This document shows positions 48,186 to 60,692 of a stretch of 64,000 bases of DNA, piece after piece. The notes beneath the pieces are model-generated. The model saw only the letters and a program-made list of their open reading frames with translations, did not search any database and had not been told where the DNA came from. Each line of letters opens with the position of its first letter. Within the stretch, counting starts at the first letter, position 1. The position numbers and the translations under genes were made by a program. The DNA comes from Citrus sinensis. Its lineage: Eukaryota > Streptophyta > Magnoliopsida > Sapindales > Rutaceae. The DNA is taken from contig NC_068559.1 of assembly GCF_022201045.2 (NCBI RefSeq), positions 24,993,501 to 25,057,500 of the forward strand, read 5' to 3'.

Positions 48186-51100
48186 ATGGGAAGGGGTAGG
48201 GTTGAGTTGAAGAGGATAGAGAACAAGATCAACAGGCAAGTGACCTTTGCAAAGAGAAGAAATGGCCTATTGAAGAAAGCTTATGAGCTTTCCGTTCTTT
48301 GTGATGCTGAGGTTGCTCTCATCATTTTCTCCAATAGAGGAAAGCTGTACGAGTTTTGCAGTAGTTCAAGGTATACGCATATGCACACAGATATGTTATC
48401 ACCAAAACAACTAAACAGCTATAATTAAATGAAAATTATGAAACACAACACAAAAAGCTCTCTCTTTCTCTCTCTCTCTCTCTTCTCACTTGGCTTAGCT
48501 AGGGGGGGGGGGGGTCTATGAGAGATTCTTTCTTTTGCTTGGTTTCTTGTTTTGAATTCCGACTTTGGATCTTGAAACCATAAGAAAGATTATTTTTTGC
48601 TGTTTTTGATCATCCCAAAAAAAAAAATATTGATAAAGAGGAGAAAGTATTGTTTCTTTGGAGACTGGAGTTGAGTTTTTTGCCCTTTTGGTGAATGTCT
48701 CGGCGTTTTTAGCAGCTTCACTGTTTCCCTCTTCTTATTCTTGTTTAGATCTGCAACTGCAAAATTCATCAAAAGAAGATACTCACACACCTCACTCTTA
48801 CATCTTTTAATGTATTATTATCACTGTTATATTCACTCTAATTAATTTCCTCTCTTTGTTTTTCTTTTTCTCGATCCCTGTCTTTTTTTCTTTTTTCCAT
48901 TTGTTTTCGCCTATTCACACTTTCATTTCCATTTTTGTTTTCTTCTTTTTCCGTTTTTGCTTCATTTTTTTTTTCTTCTTACTTCGAAAAAGTTCACCTG
49001 ATCTATTAATATTCAATTTTTCCAAAGCAAATCAAACCTAATTTCAAGCAGTCACCTTATTTTTTGTTCTTTATTGGTTCTTCCAAATAGTTCAAGCTAT
49101 TTTCTTTATTTTAGTTTAATTAGATCTCATGAAGCTTAAACATACAAATTCTGATAGAGGGAGAGCGATTTTTTTTTTTTTTTGGTATTTTATTTCATGC
49201 TTTCTGCAGTTTTCAGCCCAAAAAAAAAAAAAATCATGCTTAATTTCTGTTTTGATGAGTCTGACCAAATCAAGCCAAATATTTAAGACATTTATTAGTG
49301 ATTTACCCAGCTCAGATTGTGTTCTTGATCAAGGTTACTTCTTTCTGTTGTATGAGAGTTTTGGTTCTTTCCAGTGGATCATAGCGTTGTTCTTTTTATG
49401 GAGACATCTCCATATCTGCTGCTGCTGCTGCTTTCAGAGCTTAAGCTAGGGTTTCATCTTCCCGAAGTTACTTTTGATTTTAAGCTTCCTTCTTTCTCAC
49501 ACAAACACACACATGATTCAGATCTGAACTATTTATGATGAATTGACTATTGACATGTTAAGACTGATTTAACTACATCTAATCTTTAACTTTTTTTTTA
49601 TAATTTTTATTATTTATTATGTATGAAAAAAATAGGGTTTTTTATTTGTACATTCACTGGATTAGAAGTTAATATTTATCATGTTCTATTCTGTCTTTTT
49701 ATTTTATTTTGCTTTATTTTTTCTTGGGGGTTAAATTCGGATGGCATACAATCTGCACAATAACTTCTGAGTTGTGTGGAATACAAAATGGATTAACAAA
49801 GAGATTTTAAGGAAATTGGAAACGGTGATTATAACCTAGATATAATTCCTTCCCCCCCCCCCCCCCTCCCAAAAAAAAACTTTCTTACAATACTTCGCTA
49901 GATAATTTGATGTTTTATTAATTTTTAATGTACAATGAGGGAAATTAAAGACAGCTTGATTTACAGTCCCCATATATTATTTAACCTTTTAAAAAAAAAA
50001 TGAGGGACATTAAAATCTCAAGATTAAACCTAAAGATTTAGGCCTTTTGAATTAAGGCCTATATCTTCTTTTTCTTTCTCTCCCATTCTAATTTAAAACT
50101 CATCAATAATTACCTTGCCAGTGCAAACACTAGCTAGTGACTGATGTTCATGTCCATGCATTTGTGGAGGGTTAATAATGTATTCCTTTTTTTCATTAAT
50201 AAATTTTATGCAGATGGAAACAAGGAAACATAATACTAGAAACTGAATATTTATTTTTCTATCAAATTGTTTCCTAAGAACTGAAACAGGCCCTAAAGCA
50301 TGAACCAAACCGATCCTATTGGGGTTCCAAAATTTTCTTCCTTCCTTTCCAGTTTCACCCAATATATATTAATCTATTGTGTGGTTTCATTCAAAGTCAA
50401 AATTGTTTTTGGTATAACCTTTCATGCAATAGTTTTCAATTATTTGTTCTCTCATTGTGATTGATTGTTCAGTAATAATAGTTAATATAACTATCAGTGC
50501 GTGAGTGCGTTCATTTAATTTGATGTGTTATATAATGCCTTTTTTTTTTTTTTTTTCAATTCATCTTTCATTGTTGACTAATATATTTATGCAATTTGCG
50601 GAGGGCTAATGTATTCCTTTTCTTTGATAACCCCATGCGAAAATTTAATTAGCATGCTCAAAACGCTTGAGAGGTACCAGAAGTGCAACTATGGAGCACC
50701 AGAACCGAATGTGTCCGCAAGGGAGGCCCTGGTAAATGGTTATTTCTATACAATTATCTTTTATGTAACTTTCCCTTTTTGTCTTCTGATTCGATTGCTT
50801 ACCCTGCCAAAATGTCAATACTGTTTTAGAACTTGAAGACATACATTTTAAAGTAAGGCATCTTTTGTAGAACACATATAGGATATGGCCAGCCTACTCA
50901 AAAAATTCAATGATATTCTAATATTCAATCTCCGCGTGCAGTAGTGGTTCTAAATGTATGCTACTTACTTTTAGTATCTGCATTCATATTTTATTGTTAT
51001 CACCAAAGCATAATGATTTAGAAACAACTAGATCAAAGCCAATTAGAACCTAATTTGTAAATCCGATTTCATACTTGCGGCATCTGTACTCAATGGACGA

Positions 51101-53866
51101 GCTTAAATTGGACCCAAATCATAAAATCGGTCAAAAAACAAAAGGCAAATTCCTTTTAAATTTCTTACATTGAAACAATGACTGGAATTACTTTTTGACA
51201 TGCAAGGCAAATTCTTGATCCTCTAATTAATTATTTTATGAAATATTGGGTAAAATTGAAAGTACAAATTGAGTACTAATCTTCTTGTAGGTTTGTTATA
51301 ACTTAATTAGGAGAAAACGGATTTTAATAGATTGCCAAGTTCTCTGAAAAGAAGAAGGAAACACTGGTATTATCGAGAATTTACTCCTGAAAGTATGACC
51401 AAAAAATATATAAAAAAAAAGCATTAATATGCACTATGATCACTAAAGTTTATTCATGTCTTCTCCACCGTATATATAGTTTTATTGCTGATGGAGTGCG
51501 TAGTTGATGCACAATTTTATGTAGCTTGAGGTATATATTATAATAGTCTTTGAAATTATGTTTTTGCTTTCCTGACAAACAGTTAATTTGCTTCCTTGTA
51601 TCTGTTTCTCATGCAATAAATTATTATTGAATTTGAATCTCATGCCAGCTGCTTAGCTAGCTCTAGGATTCAACCAAAATTACTCCACCCAAATCGATGA
51701 ACTTCTAGGGATCCTCTGGATATATGCTTGTCCATGCACAATGCTTTACATAAGGTTATTTAAGGCTCAAAAACTTGCTAGGTTTAGGAGAGGTTCTCAA
51801 ATCATTAATTTTAATTTTGACACGTTGTCATTCATATGTACGTATTTGTTGAAAAGAAACTCTGTAGAATGACTAAAACCCTCAATCCCAAACTAAAAGG
51901 AACAAAGATAACATGGTTGTTGCACCTTCAGTGTTACTCCTAGTGCCACCAAAGGCTGCTTGTCCTCATTGCTTTATGGTGTCTTTCAGTTTGAGTGATT
52001 CACTGTACTGCTGTGGTTGTAGGAGCTAAGTAGCCAGCAAGAATATCTGAAGCTTAAAGCACGATATGAAGCCCTACAGAGATCCCAAAGGTGAGTCACT
52101 TTCATACCTGTTGTGATATTATGTTCTACATACTAATCATAAGATCTCGAACGTGTTGTACAAGCTAATCAAGTTAAATGAAATGTTCAAAGCTTTAATA
52201 GAAATCAAGTTTTGTTTCTCATAGGAAAAAAGGCAATGATAATGCGGTGTACAGATTTTAAGTTTATAATCTAAAAATGTACCATGTATTTAATTGTTCA
52301 CTGATTTGTATATCAATAGGAATCTCCTTGGAGAAGAACTTGGCCCTCTAAACAGCAAAGAGCTTGAGTCACTTGAAAGGCAGCTTGATATGTCATTGAA
52401 GCAGATCAGATCAACAAGAGTACGTTTGCTTCAACAGTTACCACATTATCCTTATTCATATTTAAACTTTCACTACTTTGGATCATAATGAGAAGTTTGC
52501 TAGCTTCATCTGCATATATAGTGGATATGCTACTCTAGATGCATGTTTTCATTTTGAAAGTTAAAAGTACATTACTCTTTTAATACACATGTTGTAAAGA
52601 ATGTGTAACTAAGTGGTTATTCAATCACATCAGATTAGAACTTTGTTTAATATTTCTGCCTTGCTTATATATTCTGAATTTCAAGAGAAAGAAAGGAGGG
52701 TGCATGTGTTTGTGAAGCTAAATGGGAGACAAAATCACAATTGTTATGCAGTATATTTTAAAAAATTCATATGGACTAGAGTGATTATAACAATTTTTGA
52801 CATGTATTGAAATCCAGCAAATTTTATTAGGCATGGTTAGTGCTTCCTTGAATTTCTTTTGTGTAATGGCATTTTATGAATGTATCATCCATTTAGAATG
52901 TAAATATATTATAGATATGATTTGGGATTTTCCTGTACTACTCTCTCATTCATTGGATTCTCGCCAAGTGTGTATTTACTCTGACCTGATCCGTTGGATT
53001 GGCCGAGGGTTACATGCGGTAGGAGTTCAATAAGAAAGGGTTTAAAGCTGATTTCACCAAAGTCATAAATCTCACATATAACCAAGTACTTAAACAAAGG
53101 ATAATTTTAAAGTGTAATCCAAAAGATAGGTAACTCAGTTTTATATTATACATGCTTTTACAGAATCCAAAAGATAGGTAACTCACTTTCATATTATACT
53201 TGCTTTTACAGACTCAGTACATGCTGGATACCCTTACTGAACTGCAACATAAGGTATGGTCGTAAACTTCATCTTTATTATTCGTTTTCATTTTCCACTC
53301 ACTTGAGCTTTCAATTCTTACAAATGCAGGAACAGTTGCTGAGCGAAGCAAATAAGACCCTCAAACAAAGGGTAAGTTATGCAACTACCTAAAAAACCTT
53401 GTGCACTTTAGATCCCAATGTTTTACTGTGAAAAATGTTACTATTAAATTGTTGATATAACAAATTGCACCACCGTAAAACTATCAGACGATGACGCTAA
53501 GGCACGCCGATTTTGCTGGTTTGCAGTTGATGGAGGGATACCAAGTGAACACACTTCAATTGAATCCTAGTGCAGAAGATTGTGGTTATGGGCTTAAACC
53601 AGCTCAACCTCAGGGCGATACCTTCTTTCACGCCTTGGAATGTGAACCCACATTGCAAATTGGGTAAGCCCTAATTATTGTTTCACATAAGAAATTTAAC
53701 CGTGCATGGTGCCTAACATATATTTTATATATGCTTTTATGAGTTTGCATAATCTCATTAAATTATCAATTCAATGAACCGCAGATACCAGCCTGCGGAC
53801 CCAATATCGGTTGTCACAGCAGGCCCGAGTCTGAATAATTACATGCAAGGATGGCTACCATGCTAA
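48186..53866 (+). CDS. SEP3: MADS-box factor, SEPALLATA3-like (AGL9 clade)
   Basis: Eight exons join in frame to 244 residues: 48186-48370, 50653-50731, 52023-52090, 52320-52419, 53212-53253, 53330-53371, 53527-53663, 53785-53866. Structure is MIKC: MADS domain 1-61 ([20 protein letters not shown]), I linker ([19 protein letters not shown]), K domain from about 90 ([20 protein letters not shown]) and a C-terminus with SEP motifs [15 protein letters not shown] and the end [13 protein letters not shown]3 is the E-class hub that joins floral quartets for petals, stamens, carpels and meristem determinacy. Exon sizes 185/79/68/100/42/42/137/82 fit the MIKC pattern. Intron 1 is 2.3 kb and intron 2 1.3 kb, usual sites of regulation in these genes. 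A 48-bp duplication copies the acceptor of exon 5. The FLC-like gene follows 6.6 kb downstream on the same strand. Confidence 0.97.
53116..53211 (+). repeat. 48-bp tandem duplication covering SEP3 exon 5 acceptor
   Basis: Two adjacent 48-bp copies (53116-53163 and 53164-53211) both start AATCCAAAAGATAGGTAACT and both end TTTTACAG. The second copy ends exactly at the exon 5 boundary, so the first holds a second, almost identical 3' splice site. They differ at only three positions. Confidence 0.93.
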
Positions 53867-55811
53867 GAGAGCGGCGGGCATTACCAGTCAATGTATTGCA
53901 GTTGATCCATAAGAATCAGCAACTTTGTATCCCTTTGTAAGCAACCCTATTCAGTGACTAGGAACACGCAATCATAAGGATTTATTATAATAACTCTACA
54001 GTGATCCTGCACTTTAGGGAAACTGATGACGATATATAGCTATGTTGTGTGTGCGTGTATTTTCAATCACCGCGCTTATCTTTATTTAACAAAGCCTTGT
54101 TTGAGAATAATTGTTAATTAGCTGCATATTTTTGGATCATATAACTGTGTGGATGTGCTCTTGCGTAGCATTGCTCTATCATATGCTAAACTCCAGTGTC
54201 CACCAAGTTTCAGACACTGGTCTTTCTATAAACATAGAATAGAAACCAAAACCATTTGATCTTGTTTCTCTAACTATTTGTTAAATTTCAATGATTTTAT
54301 TTGATAATTATAGTTGAAATTGAATTATTTGTGTGAGTTATATGAGATATTAAGGAAAAAAAAATGAAACCAAATTTTAAAAGGTAACCTAGCTAGACCA
54401 GCAGCAGCAGCAGCTTATTGATCTCCCTGGGAACTGGGCTGCCCTCAACTCTCAAGAAGTTGGATTGCCATTCAACTCCCACCCGGATTTTGTTCTCATT
54501 AAATTATATTCCTACAAGAAAAATGACTTATAACAACAGGCAATGCTTGTTGCCAAATGGCTCTCACAACGCTAAACGTGAATCACTTTTAACAATGCGT
54601 AGAACTCATTGTCAAAAGTCATCTTGAGTGTTGCTGTTGGTTATTTGACAGCATTCAAGTAATGTTGCCAATCAAATAGATAATTAATGAGATTTGACAA
54701 CATGCAAATTCATGTTGTACACTATGTGTAGGATTTTAAATTTTTATTAATCCTGATTTTGTGATAGTGCTCCTATTAAACCATTTTTTTGAACCTATAA
54801 AAAATATATTTAAATAATAGCATGCTTCTACTTATGAATACAAATCTATAATGGATGAAACTATAATCTATTATATATATATATATATATAAACACAAGA
54901 AATAGGAGCACACAAAATAATTTTAATGTCTAGTATATGACATGATATTGTCACGAGTTGTAAACTTTATAGGAATTGATGCTCAAAGAACGACAAATCA
55001 TTCAATAGTATTTATCATTGATGGTAGGAGATTAATATGTAGCAACAACTGCTCCAAGTCCTTCAAAATATTAACAATAGCTAGTCCCAGTCTCCAAGAT
55101 GGAGCTTTATCAATGCTGGCTGCACTGTACAAAGTACTTAGTTAGCATAGTTCAGGAAGAAAAATGCTAATAACTGAATATGAACTATCAAGGTTTTACT
55201 TCAACTCAACCCAATTTAGGACTCTTAAGCATTATATTTACAAAAATGAGCTTGATAGGTAACTATCACAAGGTAACTTTAATTGAGAATAGCAAATTAT
55301 TAATGGAATAGCTCATAAGAAAATATAAAATACTTATGTGAATAATTTAAAGAAAAGGAAGTTCAACTATTGAATTATCAATGATCAACTATTTCTTGAT
55401 AAAACTTTTGAAAGACTTTTCTGTTGTAATTTTAGTAATACAGGACATCCTATGTGATTGAGATAATGCAACAACTTAAGAAGACTCACTTGCTCTCTGC
55501 TTTTGACTTTTCTACAAACTCTTATTTTCGGGAGCTTCTTGTTACTTTCAGCTATAGTTGAAGCTGGCATTCTAATTCAAGCAAATAGGCAAACCCAAAA
55601 TGCAAAGGGTTATGTATCCATCCCATCAAGCATGCCCATAAACAGTAAAAACAAAGTCCATAGTAAAAAACGAGATGACTTAAGTGTAGCCCCAAAATGA
55701 AGCCCAAAAAGAACTCTTTTGTGATCTTTTAACATAATCACTACCCATAAGTATAAATTCTATAAAATCCATAGGTTATGAGATATACTTTACCAAAAGT
55801 ATTAGTGCTAT
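53867..55811. other. Intergenic after SEP3, TE-like fragments
   Basis: The SEP3 3' UTR is followed by a CAG repeat (54402-54416) and a stretch at 54530-54720 with repeated TTGTTGCCAA/AATGTTGCC-like words, which feels TE-derived, but no ends or coding domain were found. A TA microsatellite is at about 54872-54890. Confidence 0.4.
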
Positions 55812-55814
55812 GTA

Positions 55815-56075
55815 GAGTGCGTTTGAAATTCAGGTTGGACAGTTATACATTAAAAGTTACAATATTAAAGTGTTTGGTAAACACTAACTGTTATATCTTG
55901 AAAGTTATATTGATATGATTTTTCACTTATATAATAAAAAAATTATTATATCTGTAATAATTTTATCAAAATTATTATTTAAAATTTATATTGACTGCAT
56001 ATTATTAATTTTTATTTTATAGTCACATTTTTTTCCCACAGCAGTTGTATCTTAACTCTACCCCAAACTTATAAC
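55815..56075. repeat. Dispersed repeat copy 2 (MITE-like)
   Basis: Shares in order with 29720-30062 the words TTAAAAGTTA, ATTAAAGTGTTTGGTAAA, CACTTATATAATAAAA and AAATTTATATTGACTGCATAT. It begins near GTAGAGTGCGTTTGAAATT, a start typical of plant MITEs with a GTTTG core. Ends are not fixed. Confidence 0.5.
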
Positions 56076-56870
56076 TCGATCTGATTCGAATTATATTCAG
56101 ATCGGGTCATATCGGATTCGGATTAGATAGGTTCATATTAGATTCAGGTTAATTCGAGTTAACATACCAAATTATAATTAACATTTCACTTTCTCATTAA
56201 CATATGATAATATACAATTAATGTATAAACCATCACCATCAAGTATCAAAGGCCAAGGCTTACAAAAACTTAAAGTCAATAGCCAAATGAAGTTTGAATC
56301 AGAGGGAGCTTTAATTGAATCGGGTGATGGTGGAGTGGAGGATTGAAGGCGTGAAGGTGGCGCAGCAGATCCGGTGCTTGGTAGCACTAGATCGGTAGAT
56401 CGGGTCACCATCCTAGCGAATTAGCATCGGTTGGCGTCGTTCGCGGCAGTGGTTGCTGCGTATGGTGGCCGAATCGGGTCGGATCTTGAACTGTGTGTGT
56501 GTGTGTGTGTGTGTGTTTGACTGTTTGTGTTTTGTTTGTTTGGATTTGGGTGTGGTCGTGTACATCCGTCAGTAGTGGGTTGGCTGCTTGAGTGCTGGTT
56601 TGTGTGTGTGGTGTTAATGGCAGTGATTATTTGTGATGGGTTGTGTGTGTGGTGTGTGTAAAATTTAGTTTATAGTTTAAGAATTAGGACAATCGGGTTT
56701 TTTTTTTTTTGAGTCAATTTGATCGGGTTTTCGGATCGGATCGGATGGGATGAATCCGATTGCTTTGACACAAATGCACTCGATCAGGTTTTATTTACAA
56801 CTTGATCCAATCCGAAACTGAAATTTTTCAGATTAGATCGGGTCGGGTCGGGTATTTTGCCCACCAATAC
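56076..56870. other. Region rich in GATCGGGT/TCGGAT words with TG microsatellite
   Basis: The words ATCGGGT, GGATCGGAT and CGGATTCGG recur on both sides of a less AT-rich core that includes a TG microsatellite (56492-56516). The pattern, repeated at both flanks, suggests a low-complexity or TE-derived block. The short minus-strand frame in the core has no known domain. Confidence 0.4.
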
Positions 56871-59112
56871 TTGCTAGTAATTATATTACAATCCTATCCT
56901 TACGTTTTCTTTGTTTGTACAATAATACCCTAGTAATAATATTTTTGGAGATATTAATGAAAAGGAAAAATGTGAATTCATCAAATTAGCCTAAAAAGTA
57001 AAATAAAAATTAGTTAATATCATTTTACTTTTTGGATTAATTGGTAAGTTAAGTTATTTTTTATAAAAAAAAAAAAAAAGGTTATCAATAGGATTGGTGC
57101 AAGGGTATTAAACTTAATTTAAACTGGCTGATATTAATTTATTTATAAATAATAATTAACAAGATTGTAGTAAGGTTATGACAAATAGCAATTGTCTGAT
57201 ATTTATTTCTTAATTTGCTAATAAGTAATTATTGGTTAATTTATTAATTAACTTTTTTTAGATTAAAAAATTAATGCAAAAAATATTATTGCAAGAGTAT
57301 TATTGTAAAAATAAGAAAAAGTTAAGGAATAAGAATGTAACAAATTTAATAGTAGGGTATCTTAATGTATTTCAAAATATAAGGATTAATCAAACACTTA
57401 AGCTCAAATATAGGGATTAAATGAGAATTTGCTATAAATAATTCGATAATTGGACCTCTATAATTGCAACCACCTATATGGCAACTAGAACTTAACATCT
57501 ACCGATAAAAAAAAAAACACACTAGAAAAGTCAAATAAAAAGGAATGTAAATGAAGGAGAATTTAATATTTTAAAGAAACTTTTGAACCTCTATTCTAAA
57601 AGGTTACAATCTGAGTTTTTATTAGTAAAAGTAAAATACATTATTTAATCATAAAAAAATTATACTTAAAATAAAACTAAACAACATAAAAAATTATAAA
57701 TTTTTTAAAATTAAATTACTTTTAAATATTAGATAAGTCGTACTAAATATTCCCTAAATAACCGAGGAAATTGAAACGACTGATGTGGCGGCGTCTCGCC
57801 ACTCATTGTCATTTAACAAAGACATTTATATAATAGTCGAATCTTTATTATCTAATTTCTCGGCAAAAGAAACTTTAATTATGGGGGATATTTTGTGAAA
57901 TTAGACAACTTTTTAATCCTTCAGTGGTGGTGTCTGGATAAGGAATTGTCTAAAACCGGCGATGTGAATGTATCTGCTGTGTGAATATATATATATCTTC
58001 ACTTGTTTTCCAGCTGCACGCTTTGTCGGCTTTGATGTGCCTGCCGAATGTGTAAAACGGTAAGACGTAAGACATCCCAATCCCATTCACCTTCCATTTC
58101 TCAGATTTTATACTTTGATGCTACATACGAATCCTGACCTGAACGTGGTGACAGCACAATGCAAATAAGTATTTTCTATATTATCACCTCCAACCAAAAA
58201 TAATAAAAATAAAAAAATAAGAAGAAAAGAAAAACTCGAACAAAAGCAAAGTGCCAATAAGAATCATACACATAAAGCATCCAAAAAACCAATAAATCAT
58301 GCCGATGAAGATATCAAATTCAGTAAGTACCGGCCTACATTTTATATTATAAAAATGTAGAAAGTAATTTATCACTGGGAATCATGATTGATTTGCTTAT
58401 AATATAGTACAAAGATCTATAGAGAGAATAACCAACAAATCAATACTTATCGGTTGTCATTTTTTAAAGTTTTAAAGGATAAAATAGTCTTTTTAATATA
58501 TTCATAGAAAAATAATAATTTTATTTAGATTTTTTAACAGATTTTGATGGTGTTAATGGTAAAGTGGTTGATTGGTATAAATTTGAAAACATAGGTGGCA
58601 CATAAAGTATGTTGATTTTTTTAGTAGTTAGATGCATATACAACAAAACAAGATAGTGTAAAAATAATTTTCCCATAGAATAACATAGGATGAATTATTT
58701 TAAATGCATGTTGTGTTTAGTTTAGTTTAAGATTGATTGAATTATGACAATAAATTTATTAGTGACATCATTATAAATATTCTATTTTATTTATTTAATG
58801 ATTAAATAATTAAATTAGTACAATTAAAACTCATTAAGTAAAGGGTAAAGACAAAACTTCAAATTCTTGTACAAATATATTTTACCATAATTTTTATTTG
58901 TTAAACCACTAAGATGGCAGGAAGTTATCATAATTCAATCACGAGGATTAAACTGCTTTTGGCCCATATGTTCTCTTTCATATTATATTAAATAAAAAGT
59001 AAGAAATCAATTTTAATAAAAAAATAAAGTCGTAAGATTTATTATTATTATTATTAACAATTTTTTTTTTGTAGTGTTCATTGTTTAAATCAATGTGAAT
59101 GAAAATCAATTA
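56871..59112. other. Intergenic, AT-rich, no gene seen
   Basis: No gene was recognised. A block near 58440-58675 holds words resembling the MITE family at 2184 and 26045 (TTTTAACAGATTTTGATGG with TTAATGGTAAAGTGG, then AATTTTCCC at its right end), but it is too diverged to define. Confidence 0.45.
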
Positions 59113-59682
59113 AGGGCCAATTTGGTAATATTGTACGTTTTGAAATAATTATTGTTAGCTCTACTATAGAAATAATTGGATGTGAAAAAAATCAGGTTAA
59201 ATATTTGGTAAAATTTATTTTTAAAATACCGTGAGTTTTAAAAGTATTTGTTTTTTGGTAAATATTACCGCTAATTTGTTATAAGAATACAAATGATTGA
59301 ATTGGACATAATATTAAATAAAAATTATTTATACATTTACAAATATGTATATAAAATATTTTTTATTTTGTACACATAACAATTAATAACTAAAATGAAT
59401 ATTGTACATTATTAATTTTATTTTTATTTTGTTATTGGTAATAATAATAATATCTTCAAAATTAATAATTTTATTTCTTAATTAATAAAGACAATTTTAT
59501 AATTTTATAATATATATGTAGATATATGAAATTTTATTAAATATAAAAATGATTATCACTATAAGATGTGATAATTTTATAAAAAATAATTTATAAAAAA
59601 TTTATCAAATATCAAAATTAACTTTTAACTTTTAAAAATAATAATTGAGCTTCTAAAAAAATTAATTCCAAACGGCCCTAAT
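59113..59682. repeat. Possible hAT-type MITE upstream of FLC-like gene
   Basis: The block opens AGGGCCAATTTGGTAAT and closes ATTCCAAACGGCCCT, so the ends are inverted repeats of AGGGCC with a TTTGG core, the usual look of hAT MITEs. The interior is extremely AT-rich. No convincing 8-bp duplication was seen. Confidence 0.5.
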
Positions 59683-60337
59683 GTATGAATAATTTTTTTT
59701 TTAATTACAAAATATATATTTTTATTAAATAATTCAATCATCAAAAAAGTTTTGCTGTCTTAGGAGAATTAATTTGTAGGACCCACAGGCGCGTACACGA
59801 AAAAAATGATAAAATGAGACTCAGGTCTATCTGCAGTAATAGACTAAGCTAACATGTTGACTTGCAAAAAGTTAATTTATTTGGTGTCGGCACTTAAGTG
59901 ATTCCAGTAGAATAATTATACATCAAATTTGGAGGTTTGACGTGAGAAGACATTGCCCTGGTGGGCGGTAGTTGGCTGACCTTGGCTGGTTAATCTGGTA
60001 ACTTACTTTAATCATACAGTTTATCCACTAGCCACTGGGTCATATCGCAACAAAATGTTGTTTTTATTTTTAAAAAAATAAACAAAAGGGTGTAAACAAG
60101 TTCACTCTTTCTAATTAGAGTAATTTATTTGTTTCTAAACAGAGTAATCTAATCTTTCTTCGAAATAAAATAATTAATAAATAAATAAATAAAACTAGGC
60201 GTGCCGAAAGTCCCCAAAAAAAAAAAAAACCTTAAAAATACGACAGCAAATAACACGCACGGCACACGTAGCATTAAAAAACAAATAAAAAAGCAGCCGC
60301 AAGCCCGCAACAAAAGCACGAAGGATGCCCGCGGAGA

Positions 60338-60431
60338 CACGTGTCGAATTGTCAGACGTCCTCGCCTCCGACTTTCGATTGACCGATTTATTCACACACT
60401 GTCAGCACTGCTGTGCTTTACTCTATATAAG
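60338..60431 (+). promoter_or_regulatory. FLC-like core promoter: G-box and TATA box
   Basis: CACGTG lies at 60338-60343 inside GACACGTGTC, and CTATATAAG at about 60423-60431 is a good TATA box roughly 80 bp before the ATG. This predicts a short leader of about 50 bases. Confidence 0.6.
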
Positions 60432-60507
60432 TACCACCAAGCGACCCTAATTTCCGCCTTATCTGCTGTGCTCCTTTTCTCAATCTAGGGCGGCATTGGG
60501 TCAGAAA

Positions 60508-60692
60508 ATGGGCCGGAAAAAGCTTCAACTGCAGCGAATCGAAAACAAAAGCCGATGTCAAGTAACGTTCTCAAAGCGGCGTAGCGGATTGATCAAGAAG
60601 GCTCGTGAGCTCTCCGTCCTCTGCGACGTCGACTTGGCGCTCGTCATCTTCTCCAGCCGCGGTAGGCTTTACGAGTTCTGTAGCGCCGACAG
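60508..60692 (+). CDS. FLC: FLC-like MADS-box gene, exon 1 (partial)
   Basis: Exon 1 encodes 61 residues plus two bases, ending at a GT donor at 60693; its 185 nt equals exon 1 of the SEP3 gene. The MADS domain starts [20 protein letters not shown] and continues [20 protein letters not shown] and [17 protein letters not shown] with VDLAL and the position just downstream of SEP3 point to the FLC clade, repressors of flowering that act on FT- and SOC1-type genes. I see no exon 2 in the remaining 3.3 kb, so intron 1 is longer than that, as usual in FLC genes. An in-frame ATG four codons upstream (60496) is less likely, as MADS proteins start at MGR. The exon is richer in G+C than SEP3 exon 1. 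The gene is cut by the window edge, and whether it is intact cannot be told. Confidence 0.85.

Noticed and set aside
60496..60507. Upstream in-frame ATG of the FLC-like gene
   Set aside because: MADS proteins start at MGRKK; the extra MGQK is not family-like, so 60508 was chosen.
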